The position numbers were made by a program, and so were the translations under genes. Positions 50,919 through 60,006 of a stretch of DNA of 64,000 bases are shown one piece after another. Source of the stretch: Paludibacteraceae bacterium (GTDB taxonomy: Bacteria; Bacteroidota; Bacteroidia; Bacteroidales; Paludibacteraceae); NCBI GenBank assembly GCA_017451525.1, contig JAFTOD010000001.1, positions 186,001 to 250,000 on the forward strand, given 5' to 3'. The notes beneath the pieces are model-generated. The model did not search any database. It saw only the letters and a program-made list of their open reading frames with translations, and was not told where the DNA came from. The stretch's first letter is position 1. Every line of letters begins with the position of its first letter.

Positions 50919-53147
50919 ATGAAAAAGATTTACTCTCTTTTCATGGCACTAAGTATTGTGCTATGTGCCATGGCTAGTTCTCCTTATGTAATGGAGAGAC
51001 AATTGGCTGTTTCCAACTCTAAAGTGGTAAACAAGCAAGCAAAATTCAACCAACAAGATCGCGAAGCTATCGCAGCAAAGCGTATGGCAAAAGCAACACC
51101 TGCATTGCAAGTGAATGGCGCTCGCCAAATTGAGGCTGTGCAAACCATCGCTAAACAAGCAATGCCTGCTAACGCTGTTCGCAAAGCTCCTGCTAAAGCC
51201 ACAGAAGGGATTGTAGCTACTGACACAGTGGTTATCCTTGGAGGAGAGTGGTCGTATGAGTATTATGCAGAGAGTGGCGACTGGTACATGGCTGTGATTG
51301 ACGAAACACAAACCTACGTAGTACGTTTGGACTACTTGGCAGAGGAGAGCGGCTTTGCTGGTACATTCGGTATTGATGATTTGGATTTGGATTATTCTTA
51401 CTTGACTATCTATGACACAGATGGCACCAAGACCTTCGTGGATTATGTAGAAGCAGAATTTACAGTAACCGTTACCGAAGATAGCAAATTCTTGGAGGCA
51501 AACTTGCTATGCGAGGATAGTATCCGTTACCTCGTAAGTGTAGCAGAGTTGCCATTGCCAGAGGCAAAAGACACCGTAGAGTTGGCTTATACCAATGGTC
51601 ACTTGGAGGATGGTACTCGCAGCAGCGAGACATTCCAATTCTGGGCTAATGAGAATGGTGTTTATACCTCATTCCTTATCGCTTCTGATGAAGTAGTGGG
51701 AGAATACACTCAAGACGATATGTATGTAGCTTATGCAAACTACATCATGTTTGTAGATGGCATAGATACTACTTTCGTTGACTTCTTGGGTCTCAACTTG
51801 ACTGTCACCAAAGAAGATCAAACCTATTTTGCAGACGCATACGCATTGGGCGTTGATACCGTTATGTATCACATCACTATGTCGTACACCAAACCTGCTC
51901 CAACCGACACCATTGACATCGTAGCCACCAACATGACTATTGACGAATTCGAGCTCTTTGGTATGTATTTCTGCACCATCACCGCAAGCAACGAGGAATA
52001 TGAAGTTACTCTTGACATGGCAAATGGTTTGCCATTAGGCGAACTCACCAGCGCAGATTTCAATGTAGAGTGGAGTTCTGTTTATCGTGTTGCAGATTCG
52101 ACAGAGATTGTGTTTGACGACATCCTCAGCGCAACTGTTACAGAAGTGGACGGACAACGTGCTATCAAAGCTCAAGCGTTGGGTGTAGATACCATTCTCT
52201 ACAACTTGGATCTCAGTTATGTATTGCCAGAAGCAAAAGACACAGTAGCTATTGAATTCACTACCCCAGCAAGTTCGGAATACTATGACTCATACGGTGA
52301 TTATTATATTTATAATGAAAACGAAGAGTATATCGTAATATTGGACATCTTTGCTGAGAAGAACGCATTAGAAGGCGAATACGAAGGCGAAGATTTTGAT
52401 TATTATTACACTAAAGTAGGTCTTATCGTAGATGGCGACACAACTGCTGTATCTGCAGTAGCAGCAAAAGCAACTGTAACAAAAGTAAGCGAAGAATTAG
52501 CACATATTGACGCTGAGTTGCTCTGCGAGAACGAAGTGCTTTATTTGGTTAGCACCGATGTAACCATGTCAAAATTAGGTTTGCAATACGACATGACAGA
52601 GGGCGAAGTAAATCGCGAATATAACCTCAATGATGAATTGACCTTCAACACCGATTACGTAGCAGATTATGGTGAATTATATGTGGACGTAATGGCTGGT
52701 GACATGAGCGACTTGATGTCATTGCTCTTCTTCGTAAACGATACTGTAGAAGGTTTGGTAATTCCAGAAGGTACATATCCAATCAGTGATACATACGCTG
52801 AAGGTACTGTATTAGCATCTACTGGCTATGATGCAGACTATGGCGCAATGCCATCTAACTATTGCACATTGGTTGCAGATGGAGGTAATTTGTATCTCAA
52901 TGAATGTTTCTTCATGGTAGGCGGAAGTGTAGTAGTAGAGCATGTGGATGGTTACTTGAAGATTACCGTTGATGCTGTGAACTCATACGACGTACCTGCA
53001 CATATCGTATATGAGGCAAATCCAGCAGAGACAGGTTTCGAGAACATCAAAGTAAACACCAACGCAAGCAAAATGATTGAGAACGACCAACTCTTGATCA
53101 TCAAAGACGGCGTGAAATACAATGTTATGGGTTCTGTAGTAAAATAA
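50919..53147 (+). CDS. Secreted protein of tandem beta domains with shared C-terminal module
   Basis: 742 residues. Signal peptide MKKIYSLFMALSIVLCAMAS, then an Ala/Lys-rich segment (about 35-95) and four to five domains of about 105-115 residues. Boundaries are marked by strands such as VMYHITMSYTKPAPTDTIDI and ILYNLDLSYVLPEAKDTVAI. The last domain has IPEGTYPISDTYAEGTVLAS and NSYDVPAHIVYEA, shared with the proteins at 10647 and 53283. The C-terminus is FENI...KMIENDQLLII...YNVMGSVVK. It is acidic overall and likely extracellular. Function unknown. The strong promoter and long leader suggest high expression (inference). Confidence 0.8.
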   Translation: MKKIYSLFMALSIVLCAMASSPYVMERQLAVSNSKVVNKQAKFNQQDREAIAAKRMAKATPALQVNGARQIEAVQTIAKQAMPANAVRKAPAKATEGIVATDTVVILGGEWSYEYYAESGDWYMAVIDETQTYVVRLDYLAEESGFAGTFGIDDLDLDYSYLTIYDTDGTKTFVDYVEAEFTVTVTEDSKFLEANLLCEDSIRYLVSVAELPLPEAKDTVELAYTNGHLEDGTRSSETFQFWANENGVYTSFLIASDEVVGEYTQDDMYVAYANYIMFVDGIDTTFVDFLGLNLTVTKEDQTYFADAYALGVDTVMYHITMSYTKPAPTDTIDIVATNMTIDEFELFGMYFCTITASNEEYEVTLDMANGLPLGELTSADFNVEWSSVYRVADSTEIVFDDILSATVTEVDGQRAIKAQALGVDTILYNLDLSYVLPEAKDTVAIEFTTPASSEYYDSYGDYYIYNENEEYIVILDIFAEKNALEGEYEGEDFDYYYTKVGLIVDGDTTAVSAVAAKATVTKVSEELAHIDAELLCENEVLYLVSTDVTMSKLGLQYDMTEGEVNREYNLNDELTFNTDYVADYGELYVDVMAGDMSDLMSLLFFVNDTVEGLVIPEGTYPISDTYAEGTVLASTGYDADYGAMPSNYCTLVADGGNLYLNECFFMVGGSVVVEHVDGYLKITVDAVNSYDVPAHIVYEANPAETGFENIKVNTNASKMIENDQLLIIKDGVKYNVMGSVVK

Positions 53148-53168
53148 TTACTCATCACATACACATTC

Positions 53169-53198
53169 AAGGAGGGTGCTACGGCATCCTCCTTTTTT
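53169..53198 (+). terminator. Hairpin terminator after the 742-residue secreted protein
   Basis: Stem AAGGAGGGTGC/GCATCCTCCTT (11 pairs, one G-T) with a TACG loop, followed by TTTT. Confidence 0.88.
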
Positions 53199-53225
53199 AT
53201 AGAAAACATTTTTTCAGACTATTTG

Positions 53226-53257
53226 TTTGTATATGTCCAAAAAAAGCAGTACCTTTG
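53226..53257 (+). promoter_or_regulatory. Bacteroidetes-type promoter of the 834-residue secreted protein
   Basis: TTTG 53226-53229 and TACCTTTG 53250-53257, 20 bases apart. Confidence 0.75.
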
Positions 53258-53282
53258 CACGATTTTTTAATTTCAACAATAA

Positions 53283-55787
53283 ATGAAAAAGATTGTTTTA
53301 TTACTATTTTGTATTTTTACGTTACACACCCTCGGAGCCACCTCTCGTAAGGCGGTTAGTTCTAATCATCCTCTTCACTCTAATGAAAAGATATATCAAG
53401 TAGCAAAGCAATTTAATCAAGGAAAGTGTAAAGAGACCGTATCCATGCATAAAGAATTAAATACGAGCCCCTACACCATTCCATCATATTCAGTTGAGCA
53501 AACACAAGGTCAAGAAATCGTTTTGAACTTTGACGCATTTACTACTGGTCCTAAATATTATAGTTCTGGTGATTGGTATGTGGTATTAGAGAACGAAGAT
53601 GATTGGGAAGTGTATCTCAATTGGGAAGCACCAAAAACAAATTACTGCGGGACCTTCGATACTGATGATTTTCTACACGACTACTCATATATCTTTACTC
53701 CCACCAACCGCGAAAACGGAGGTGTTCATTATGAGGACATTACTATGACTATTTCTATTAACGAAATAAATCCCCTATTAGATAGCATCGTATTGGACGC
53801 CACTATTTTAGGAACAGACGGCAATACGTATGTCATTCATGCAACACAAGAGATTGTCAAGGCTAAAAACGTAATCGACCTGGCGATTATGAATGCCACG
53901 ATAACAAAAGATGACTTTTCGTACACTATATCAGGACAAAATGAACAATTGGATATCAGTTTAGTGGTCTTGAGCGAAAGAGTTGCAGGCATTTATCCTA
54001 CTATCGAAGATTTTGATTTAGATAATAGTCATCTGCTCTACAACGGAATGACAGTTACTCCCATTCAAATAGAAGGTACTGTTGATATTGGTACGATAGC
54101 TACAGGAGATTTGGCTTATGGTGCACAATTTACCATATTGAGTTCAGATACCGTTATTTACAACATTATGTTGGCTGCTCCATTGCCAGATCCAATAGAC
54201 ACTATTGACATTACCTGTTCAAACATGCGATTTGATGACAGTTTTGCTGAAGCATATAATGTCATCACCGTTAACGCATCGAATGATGACTACACGATAC
54301 AAGTAATGTATTACGATAGTAATATACGTGAAGGTGATTACACGGAAGCAACGACCGTATTTTACATCACAGACCTCAGTACAATGGAAGAAGTAGAGTC
54401 CTTAGTTGCCCAAATGCAGATTCAAAAGGAAGAAACATCCAATTCATATAAGATACAAGCGAGAGTTCGCTGCACAAACAATATTGTGTACAATATAACC
54501 CTTATGTGGGCAGTTCCTATGCATACTGATACAAAGAATATTAGTTTTAATAAATCTGCACAAGCATCATTCTATCCTCAAAATAATGATTTATTACTCA
54601 TCAATAATAACGATGACTTTACTCTTTCATTGAATATTGTTGGAGTAGGATTAAATGAGACATTCACATTGGAAAATATCGGTATGTATTATACATCCTT
54701 ATATGATAAAAAACTATGGAAGGATATCGAACTTGCAAAAGTAGATGGCAAAATATCTCAATCCAATGACACAACATGGATTGAAGTTGATATCATTGGC
54801 TTTGATTCTGTATTATACGCTGTGACACTATGGTATGTTGCCCCAACTCCGACCAAAACTACTTCCTTACATTTAACAGACGTGCCATTTGAAAATCATC
54901 TTGAAGAAGGATATTTCCAATTTATTGCATATACACCCGACGCATCAACAATGGTTTCCTTTACCGTAGCATCAGAAGAAGTGGCGGGTACTTTTAGTAA
55001 TGATGGTATGTTTGGTAAATTTGGACAAGGTAAGTATGATTTCTTCAACGACTACACCTATGTAGCAGAATGGAATAATTCAACCCAAAAATACGATATT
55101 TCTACAGTTGAGAAAGGCGATTTAATTGTTTCAATGGATGATGATGGCACAATTAATGCGACCGCATCTGTTATATGCGAAAATGCCACATTGTATCAAA
55201 TTACTATTCAATCAAAATATGCACGTCCGCATTTAGAGCTGGACACAGAAGAAGGAGCTGTCGATTGCACCTTTAATTCACGGGATAAAATCAAAATAGA
55301 TAATTACACTCAAAAAGATCATTTAATCGTATTTGAAGCCATTTCACAAGAGCATGAAGATATGCTGGTACTATACTTCTTTTCCGATACCTTCGATGAA
55401 GAGATTGGTATTCCAGAGGGCATATATCCAATCAATCACTCATTGCAATCAGGTACTGTGTTAGCAAGTACAGGTGTGAATGATGACTTATCCGTTTCTC
55501 CATCATTATATAGTACTTTGAATGGAGAAACTATAGATATGATATACTTCTTTGTAGATGGTACTGTAGAAGTAACTAAAAGTGAAGGAAATAACCTTCA
55601 CATGGAAGTGAATGCTATTAATTCATATGATGTACCTATTCATATCATTTATCATGCAAATGATGCTAATGCAGTGGAAAACATTCATAAAGTAGATAAG
55701 ACGGCAACAAAAATAATTATTAATAACCAACTCCTAATCCAACGAGACAATCAAGTTTACACAACAATCGGTACTCGTGTGAAATAG
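53283..55787 (+). CDS. Secreted protein of tandem beta domains with shared C-terminal module
   Basis: 834 residues, closest to the protein at 10647 in length, domain order and motifs. Signal peptide MKKIVLLLFCIFTLHTLGA. Five to six repeats, each closing with a strand like VIYNIMLAAPLPDPIDTIDI or VLYAVTLWYVAPTPTKT. IPEGIYPINHSLQSGTVLAS and NSYDVPIHIIYHA come near the end. The final module is VENIHK...KIIINNQLLIQ...YTTIGTRVK. The codons are more AT-rich than in the neighbouring tyrS. Probably arose by duplication of an ancestor shared with 10647 and 50919. Function unknown. Confidence 0.78.
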   Translation: MKKIVLLLFCIFTLHTLGATSRKAVSSNHPLHSNEKIYQVAKQFNQGKCKETVSMHKELNTSPYTIPSYSVEQTQGQEIVLNFDAFTTGPKYYSSGDWYVVLENEDDWEVYLNWEAPKTNYCGTFDTDDFLHDYSYIFTPTNRENGGVHYEDITMTISINEINPLLDSIVLDATILGTDGNTYVIHATQEIVKAKNVIDLAIMNATITKDDFSYTISGQNEQLDISLVVLSERVAGIYPTIEDFDLDNSHLLYNGMTVTPIQIEGTVDIGTIATGDLAYGAQFTILSSDTVIYNIMLAAPLPDPIDTIDITCSNMRFDDSFAEAYNVITVNASNDDYTIQVMYYDSNIREGDYTEATTVFYITDLSTMEEVESLVAQMQIQKEETSNSYKIQARVRCTNNIVYNITLMWAVPMHTDTKNISFNKSAQASFYPQNNDLLLINNNDDFTLSLNIVGVGLNETFTLENIGMYYTSLYDKKLWKDIELAKVDGKISQSNDTTWIEVDIIGFDSVLYAVTLWYVAPTPTKTTSLHLTDVPFENHLEEGYFQFIAYTPDASTMVSFTVASEEVAGTFSNDGMFGKFGQGKYDFFNDYTYVAEWNNSTQKYDISTVEKGDLIVSMDDDGTINATASVICENATLYQITIQSKYARPHLELDTEEGAVDCTFNSRDKIKIDNYTQKDHLIVFEAISQEHEDMLVLYFFSDTFDEEIGIPEGIYPINHSLQSGTVLASTGVNDDLSVSPSLYSTLNGETIDMIYFFVDGTVEVTKSEGNNLHMEVNAINSYDVPIHIIYHANDANAVENIHKVDKTATKIIINNQLLIQRDNQVYTTIGTRVK

Positions 55788-55822
55788 AATATAGAAAATA
55801 AAACATACAAATTATATAAGCA

Positions 55823-57118
55823 ATGAAGAATTTTGTAGAAGAATTGCGTTGGCGTGGCATGTTGCAAGACATGATGCCAGGCACCGAAGAACAACTGATG
55901 AAAGAACCTACTGCTGCATACTTGGGTATTGACCCCACTGCAGATAGTTTGCATATTGGGCACCTCTGCGGTATTATGATGCTCAAGCACCTGCAAAACG
56001 CAGGTCACAAACCCATCGCATTGATTGGTGGCGCAACAGGTATGATTGGCGACCCTAGTGGCAAATCAGCAGAGCGTAACCTGCTGGACGAACCTACCCT
56101 ACGCCACAATCAAGAGTGCATCAAGAAACAACTTGAGCGTTTCCTCAACTTCGGCGAAGGCAAGAATGCTGCTGAGCTCGTAAACAACTACGACTGGATG
56201 AAGGACTACACCTTCCTCGACTTTGCACGCGAAGTGGGCAAACTCATCACCGTGAACTACATGATGGCAAAAGACTCTGTTAAAAAACGCTTCAATGGCG
56301 AGTATAGCCAGGGTATGTCGTTCACAGAGTTCACCTACCAACTGCTCCAAGGATACGACTACGTATATCTCAACAAGCACAAGAACTGCAAACTCCAAAT
56401 GGGTGGTAGCGATCAATGGGGCAACATCACCACGGGTACCGAGCTCATCAAGAAGATGGGTGGCGGCGAAGCATATGCATTGACTTGCCCACTCATTACC
56501 AAAGCTGACGGCGGTAAGTTCGGTAAGACCGAGAGCGGCAACGTATGGCTCGACCGCAGATACACCAGCCCATATCGCTTCTATCAGTTCTGGCTCAACG
56601 TCAGCGATGATGATGCAAAACGCTATATCCGTATCTTCACTTGCCTCGACAAGGAGACCATCGACGCACTCATTGCGGCACATGAAGAAGCACCACACAT
56701 GCGCACCTTGCAAAAGCGATTGGCAGAGGAAGTGACCGTGATGGTACATAGCCGCGAGGATTATGAGGCAGCCGTAGAGGCAAGCAATATCTTGTTTGGC
56801 AATGCTACCCACGAGGCATTGAGCAAACTAGACGAGGAGATGTTCTTGCAAGTATTTGACGGCGTAGAGAAATACGAAATCAGCCGCGAAGACATTGAGG
56901 CAGGTATTCTTCCACTCGACTTGTTGGCAGAGAAAACCAAGATTTTCCCATCCAAAGGCGAAGCACGCAAGATGATTATCGCCAACGGCTTCTCTATCAA
57001 CAAGGAGAAATTCACCGACCCACAAAAGGCAATCACCATTGATATGCTCCTCAATGGCAAATACCTGCTCTGCCAAAAAGGTAAAAAGAATTATTATATT
57101 GTGGAAGTGAAAGGGTAA
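55823..57118 (+). CDS. tyrS: Tyrosyl-tRNA synthetase
   Basis: 431 residues. Class I synthetase charging tRNA-Tyr. The HIGH motif is in [20 protein letters not shown] (36-55), the tyrosine-binding residues in GYDYVYL and [10 protein letters not shown], and the KMSKS-equivalent reads KFGKT. The C-terminal S4-like RNA-binding domain follows ([20 protein letters not shown]). It begins 35 bases after the secreted protein without a visible promoter of its own. A CCAATAGCC-type repeat starts at its stop codon. Confidence 0.97.
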   Translation: MKNFVEELRWRGMLQDMMPGTEEQLMKEPTAAYLGIDPTADSLHIGHLCGIMMLKHLQNAGHKPIALIGGATGMIGDPSGKSAERNLLDEPTLRHNQECIKKQLERFLNFGEGKNAAELVNNYDWMKDYTFLDFAREVGKLITVNYMMAKDSVKKRFNGEYSQGMSFTEFTYQLLQGYDYVYLNKHKNCKLQMGGSDQWGNITTGTELIKKMGGGEAYALTCPLITKADGGKFGKTESGNVWLDRRYTSPYRFYQFWLNVSDDDAKRYIRIFTCLDKETIDALIAAHEEAPHMRTLQKRLAEEVTVMVHSREDYEAAVEASNILFGNATHEALSKLDEEMFLQVFDGVEKYEISREDIEAGILPLDLLAEKTKIFPSKGEARKMIIANGFSINKEKFTDPQKAITIDMLLNGKYLLCQKGKKNYYIVEVKG

Positions 57119-57175
57119 TGGACGCCCATTGGGCTATTGGATAATGGACGGCTAACGCCTATTGGGTAATGGCCA
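57115..57175 (+). repeat. CCAATAGCC-type hairpin repeat after tyrS
   Basis: Begins in the tyrS stop codon (gggtaatgg). The inverted form GGGCTATTGG and GGGTAATGG occur with a CCCA-TTGGG hairpin and a GGC-TAAC-GCC hairpin. Confidence 0.78.
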
Positions 57176-57273
57176 TAGACAAAAGATCAGCGAGGCAGAG
57201 GCTTCGCTGATTTCGTTTAAAATGGTATTTCGTAATAAAAAGGTATCATTTATTACGAAAATACACTCAAAAA

Positions 57274-57304
57274 TTGCGTATTCGCACAAAATATAGTACC
57301 TTTG
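57274..57304 (+). promoter_or_regulatory. Bacteroidetes-type promoter of the PCMD protein
   Basis: TTG 57274-57276 and TACCTTTG 57297-57304, 20 bases apart. Confidence 0.72.
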
Positions 57305-57363
57305 TAGCGATTTTGCTTCGCTGTGTGCGGAGCAATTATTTTGATAATCACATCACATAAAGA

Positions 57364-58314
57364 ATGAAAAAAATATCTTTACTCTTTTTTTTATGCCTTG
57401 CAGCGAACATCTACGCTGAACGAATTGACACCATTCCATTTGGCGATATGGAGAGTTGGGCAGTTCGTTACATCAAGGAATCCAAACTTTTAGGCGGTCA
57501 AACCAAAACACTGTATGCTTTAGCTCCCACCGACACGATTTGGGAAAACGGTCCTTACACCTACGGTTTGAACGGTAACCCTTGGGCAACCAGCAACGCC
57601 TATGCCAATATCATCGGCATTGAGAAAGCCGCAGGTACTATGACCCCAGAAGCAAGAGAAGACGGTGGTACATGTTGTAGAATGGATGTTGATTTGCTCG
57701 GTGTACGTGTTATGGGAATGATTGATGTGCAAGTATTGGTACCTGGCACATTGTTCACAGGTCGCAACCTCGAGCCTATCACCACTGCAAAAGATCCTTA
57801 TCAAAACATCGATTTTGGAGTTCCTTTCACAGAGCGTCCAAGTGCTTTGCAGTTTGATTATAAATGCATCATCTCCCCTGAGAATTGGATATGGTTTGCT
57901 AAAGGTGCTGCTAAGCCAAAGAAACTAGAAGGACACGACGAGGCAGAAGCATATCTATATTTGCAACATCGCTGGGAGGATGAGAAAGGCAAGATCCACT
58001 CTATTCGTGTGGGCACTGCCTATGAGCGCTTCAGCAAAACTCAAGAAGAATGGGTAAACGGACATCGCATTCCTATTCACTATGGTGATATCACTGGAGA
58101 ACCATGGTATGAAGAGTATATGGGCTTCAAAGAGATGCAACGTGCGGTAAACTCCAAAGGCAAAGTTGTACTCATTGAAGAAGAAGGTTGGGACGCAACT
58201 TTAGAGCCTACTCACTTGGTCATCATGCTAACTTCGGGTAAGTACGAAGCGTTTGTTGGCAAAGAAGGCAACGTCTTGTGGGTGGACAATGTGAGTCTTG
58301 TTTACGAAGATTAA
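57364..58314 (+). CDS. PCMD-domain (putative carbohydrate metabolism) secreted protein
   Basis: 316 residues. Signal peptide MKKISLLFFLCLAANIYA. The PCMD (PF13201-type) pattern is visible: an early W-x-T-S-N-A-Y segment, VLVPGTLFTGRN, GVPFTERPSALQFDYKCI, and the closing VDNVSLVYED strand, a jelly-roll-like beta sandwich. Such proteins occur in Bacteroidetes polysaccharide-related surface systems; glycan binding is plausible but not shown. Single gene between its own promoter and the tRNA-Gln promoter. It lacks the C-terminal module of the other secreted proteins. Confidence 0.82.
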   Translation: MKKISLLFFLCLAANIYAERIDTIPFGDMESWAVRYIKESKLLGGQTKTLYALAPTDTIWENGPYTYGLNGNPWATSNAYANIIGIEKAAGTMTPEAREDGGTCCRMDVDLLGVRVMGMIDVQVLVPGTLFTGRNLEPITTAKDPYQNIDFGVPFTERPSALQFDYKCIISPENWIWFAKGAAKPKKLEGHDEAEAYLYLQHRWEDEKGKIHSIRVGTAYERFSKTQEEWVNGHRIPIHYGDITGEPWYEEYMGFKEMQRAVNSKGKVVLIEEEGWDATLEPTHLVIMLTSGKYEAFVGKEGNVLWVDNVSLVYED

Positions 58315-58375
58315 TTGCTTCAATAAGGCTTTTTGCAAAGAAAATTGCATTTTTTGAAAAAAAACGAGCAAATAA

Positions 58376-58407
58376 TTTGGTCAATTCAAAAAAAAGCAGT
58401 ACCTTTG
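58376..58407 (+). promoter_or_regulatory. Bacteroidetes-type promoter of tRNA-Gln(TTG)
   Basis: TTTG 58376-58379 and TACCTTTG 58400-58407, 20 bases apart; the tRNA starts 30 bases on. Confidence 0.75.
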
Positions 58408-58436
58408 CACCCGCTTTCGAAAAGGAAGTAATTTGG

Positions 58437-58508
58437 TGACCAATGGTATAAAGGCTATTACGTCAGATTTTGGTTCTGAAAATCTTGGTTCGATTCCAGG
58501 TTGGTCAA
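58437..58508 (+). tRNA. tRNA-Gln (anticodon TTG)
   Basis: 72 bases. Acceptor TGACCAA/TTGGTCA, anticodon arm TCAGA-TTTTGGT-TCTGA giving TTG, T-arm with GGTTCGATTCC. CCA is not encoded. It has its own promoter and a terminator 7 bases after the end, unlike the interrupted tRNA-Gln(CTG). Confidence 0.93.
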
Positions 58509-58514
58509 CTTAAG

Positions 58515-58540
58515 AAGCCCGCTTAACGGGCTTTTTTTGA
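58515..58540 (+). terminator. Terminator of tRNA-Gln(TTG)
   Basis: Stem AAGCCCG/CGGGCTT (58515-58533) with a 5-base loop, then a run of T. Confidence 0.88.
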
Positions 58541-58583
58541 GAGAAATCTCAACGTGTGATGGGATACGGGCAGCCACACCAAC

Positions 58584-58618
58584 AGTAGTTTAGTGTTTAG
58601 AGTTTAGTGTTTAGTGCT
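58584..58618 (+). repeat. 7-base-period array upstream of rplY
   Basis: Heptamers agtagtt, tagtgtt, tagagtt, tagtgtt, tagtgct, followed by the small palindrome TAATCT-A-AGATTA. I see no sigma-ABfr promoter in 58541-58675. Confidence 0.85.
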
Positions 58619-58675
58619 AATCTAAGATTAAAGGCTGGGAATTCTGCCCTATTATTGAGTAACACTTTATAAAAA

Positions 58676-59263
58676 ATGAAAACATTTGAATTGGTAGGTA
58701 CTCCACGTAGCGAGTACGGCAAGAAAGCAGCTAAGTCTTTCCGCAAAGAGAACCTCGTACCTTGCAACCTCTATGGCAATGGCGAGAACGTAACTTTCAC
58801 AGTAACTGTTGACGATGTACGCAAACTCATCTACACTCCTGACACCATGGCAGTAGCTTTGACCATTGGCGAGGCTAAGAAGATGGCGGTAGTAAAAGAG
58901 TTGCAATTCCACCCAGTAAGCGAGCAATTACTTCATATCGACTTCCTTGAGGTAACTGAGGATAAGCCTGTAACCGTAGCTATCCCTGTGCAATTGCAAG
59001 GTCACGCAGAAGGTGTGAAAGCCGGTGGTAAATTGGCTCTTGAGATGAAGAAGCTGAAAGTGAATGGCATCTACACACAAATTCCTAATCGCGTTGAAAT
59101 TGACGTTACCAACCTTGGTTTGGGTAAGAAATTGTATGTAGGCGAAGTTAAACTCGAAGGTCTAAAACTGATGAACCCTGCAGATTCTTGCGTTGCTCGC
59201 GTGAAAGCAACTCGCGCAAGCCAACAAGCTGCAGCTGCAGATGCTAAGGGCAAAAAGAAATAA
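58676..59263 (+). CDS. rplY: 50S ribosomal protein L25 / general stress protein Ctc
   Basis: 195 residues, the long (Ctc-type) form with two domains. The 5S rRNA-binding N-terminal beta barrel (about 1-92, KTFELVGTPRSEYGKKAAKSFRKENLVPCNLYG) is followed by the C-terminal TL5-like domain (KPVTVAIPVQLQGHAEGVKAGGKL). It ends in an Ala/Lys-rich tail. A strong terminator follows at 59293. Confidence 0.96.
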   Translation: MKTFELVGTPRSEYGKKAAKSFRKENLVPCNLYGNGENVTFTVTVDDVRKLIYTPDTMAVALTIGEAKKMAVVKELQFHPVSEQLLHIDFLEVTEDKPVTVAIPVQLQGHAEGVKAGGKLALEMKKLKVNGIYTQIPNRVEIDVTNLGLGKKLYVGEVKLEGLKLMNPADSCVARVKATRASQQAAAADAKGKKK

Positions 59264-59292
59264 TATACACCACTCATAAGAGCGGTAGAATC

Positions 59293-59326
59293 ATAAGAGT
59301 GGAAAAGAGAGCTTTTCCACTCTTAT
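59293..59326 (+). terminator. Terminator of rplY
   Basis: Perfect 15-base stem ATAAGAGTGGAAAAG/CTTTTCCACTCTTAT with a 4-base loop. A second small hairpin CCTCCC-TTCAA-GGGAGG follows before pth. Confidence 0.88.
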
Positions 59327-59385
59327 TAGTTTAGGAGACCCTCCCAACCTCCCTTCAAGGGAGGAGGATTAATAAATAATAACAC

Positions 59386-59949
59386 ATGAAATATCTAATT
59401 GTTGGATTAGGAAATATCGGCAATGAGTACGCCAATACGCGCCATAATATCGGTTTTATGATGGTGGATGCCTTCGCAGAGAGCAAGAACGCCACATGGG
59501 AAGATAAGCGCTACGGATTTGTTGCCCGCTGCCGCGCCAAAAGTGCCGAAATCATTTTGCTGAAGCCATCTACATACATGAACTTGAGCGGCAATGCTGT
59601 GCGCTATTGGTTGCAACAAGAGAAAATTCCTGTGGAGAATATGTTGGTACTAGTAGATGATTTGAACTTGCCTTTTGGTAGTATCCGTATGCGCAAACAA
59701 GGTAGCAATGGAGGTCACAACGGCTTAGGACATATTCAACAAGTGCTTGGTACACAAAACTATGCACGCCTTCGCTTTGGTATTGGTAACGATTTCAACA
59801 AAGGTGCACAATGCAACTTCGTTCTCGGCGAATGGAGTGAGGAAGAAAAGAAAATGCTGCCCGATCGACTCAAATTAGTAAGCGAAATCATACCCTCCTT
59901 CTGCCTACAAGGTATGGATAGAACAATGAACCAATATAATGGCAAATAA
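59386..59949 (+). CDS. pth: Peptidyl-tRNA hydrolase
   Basis: 187 residues. It releases tRNA from stalled peptidyl-tRNA. Motifs: [26 protein letters not shown] (3-28, catalytic His20), [43 protein letters not shown] and YARLRFGIG. It follows rplY, a common bacterial pairing. A 7-base array fills the space to the next gene. Confidence 0.97.
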   Translation: MKYLIVGLGNIGNEYANTRHNIGFMMVDAFAESKNATWEDKRYGFVARCRAKSAEIILLKPSTYMNLSGNAVRYWLQQEKIPVENMLVLVDDLNLPFGSIRMRKQGSNGGHNGLGHIQQVLGTQNYARLRFGIGNDFNKGAQCNFVLGEWSEEEKKMLPDRLKLVSEIIPSFCLQGMDRTMNQYNGK

Positions 59950-59957
59950 GGTATTTT

Positions 59958-59997
59958 GACTCTCGATTCCCGACTCCCGAACTCAAACTCCCGAATC
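59958..59997 (-). repeat. 7-base-period array (GARTCGG family, inverted) between pth and the LTA-synthase-like gene
   Basis: Read on the minus strand: gattcgg, gagtttg, agttcgg, gagtcgg, gaatcga, gagtc. It is the same family as 15007 and 15336 but in the opposite orientation and 45 kb away. Confidence 0.8.
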
Positions 59998-60006
59998 AAA
60001 CCAGCA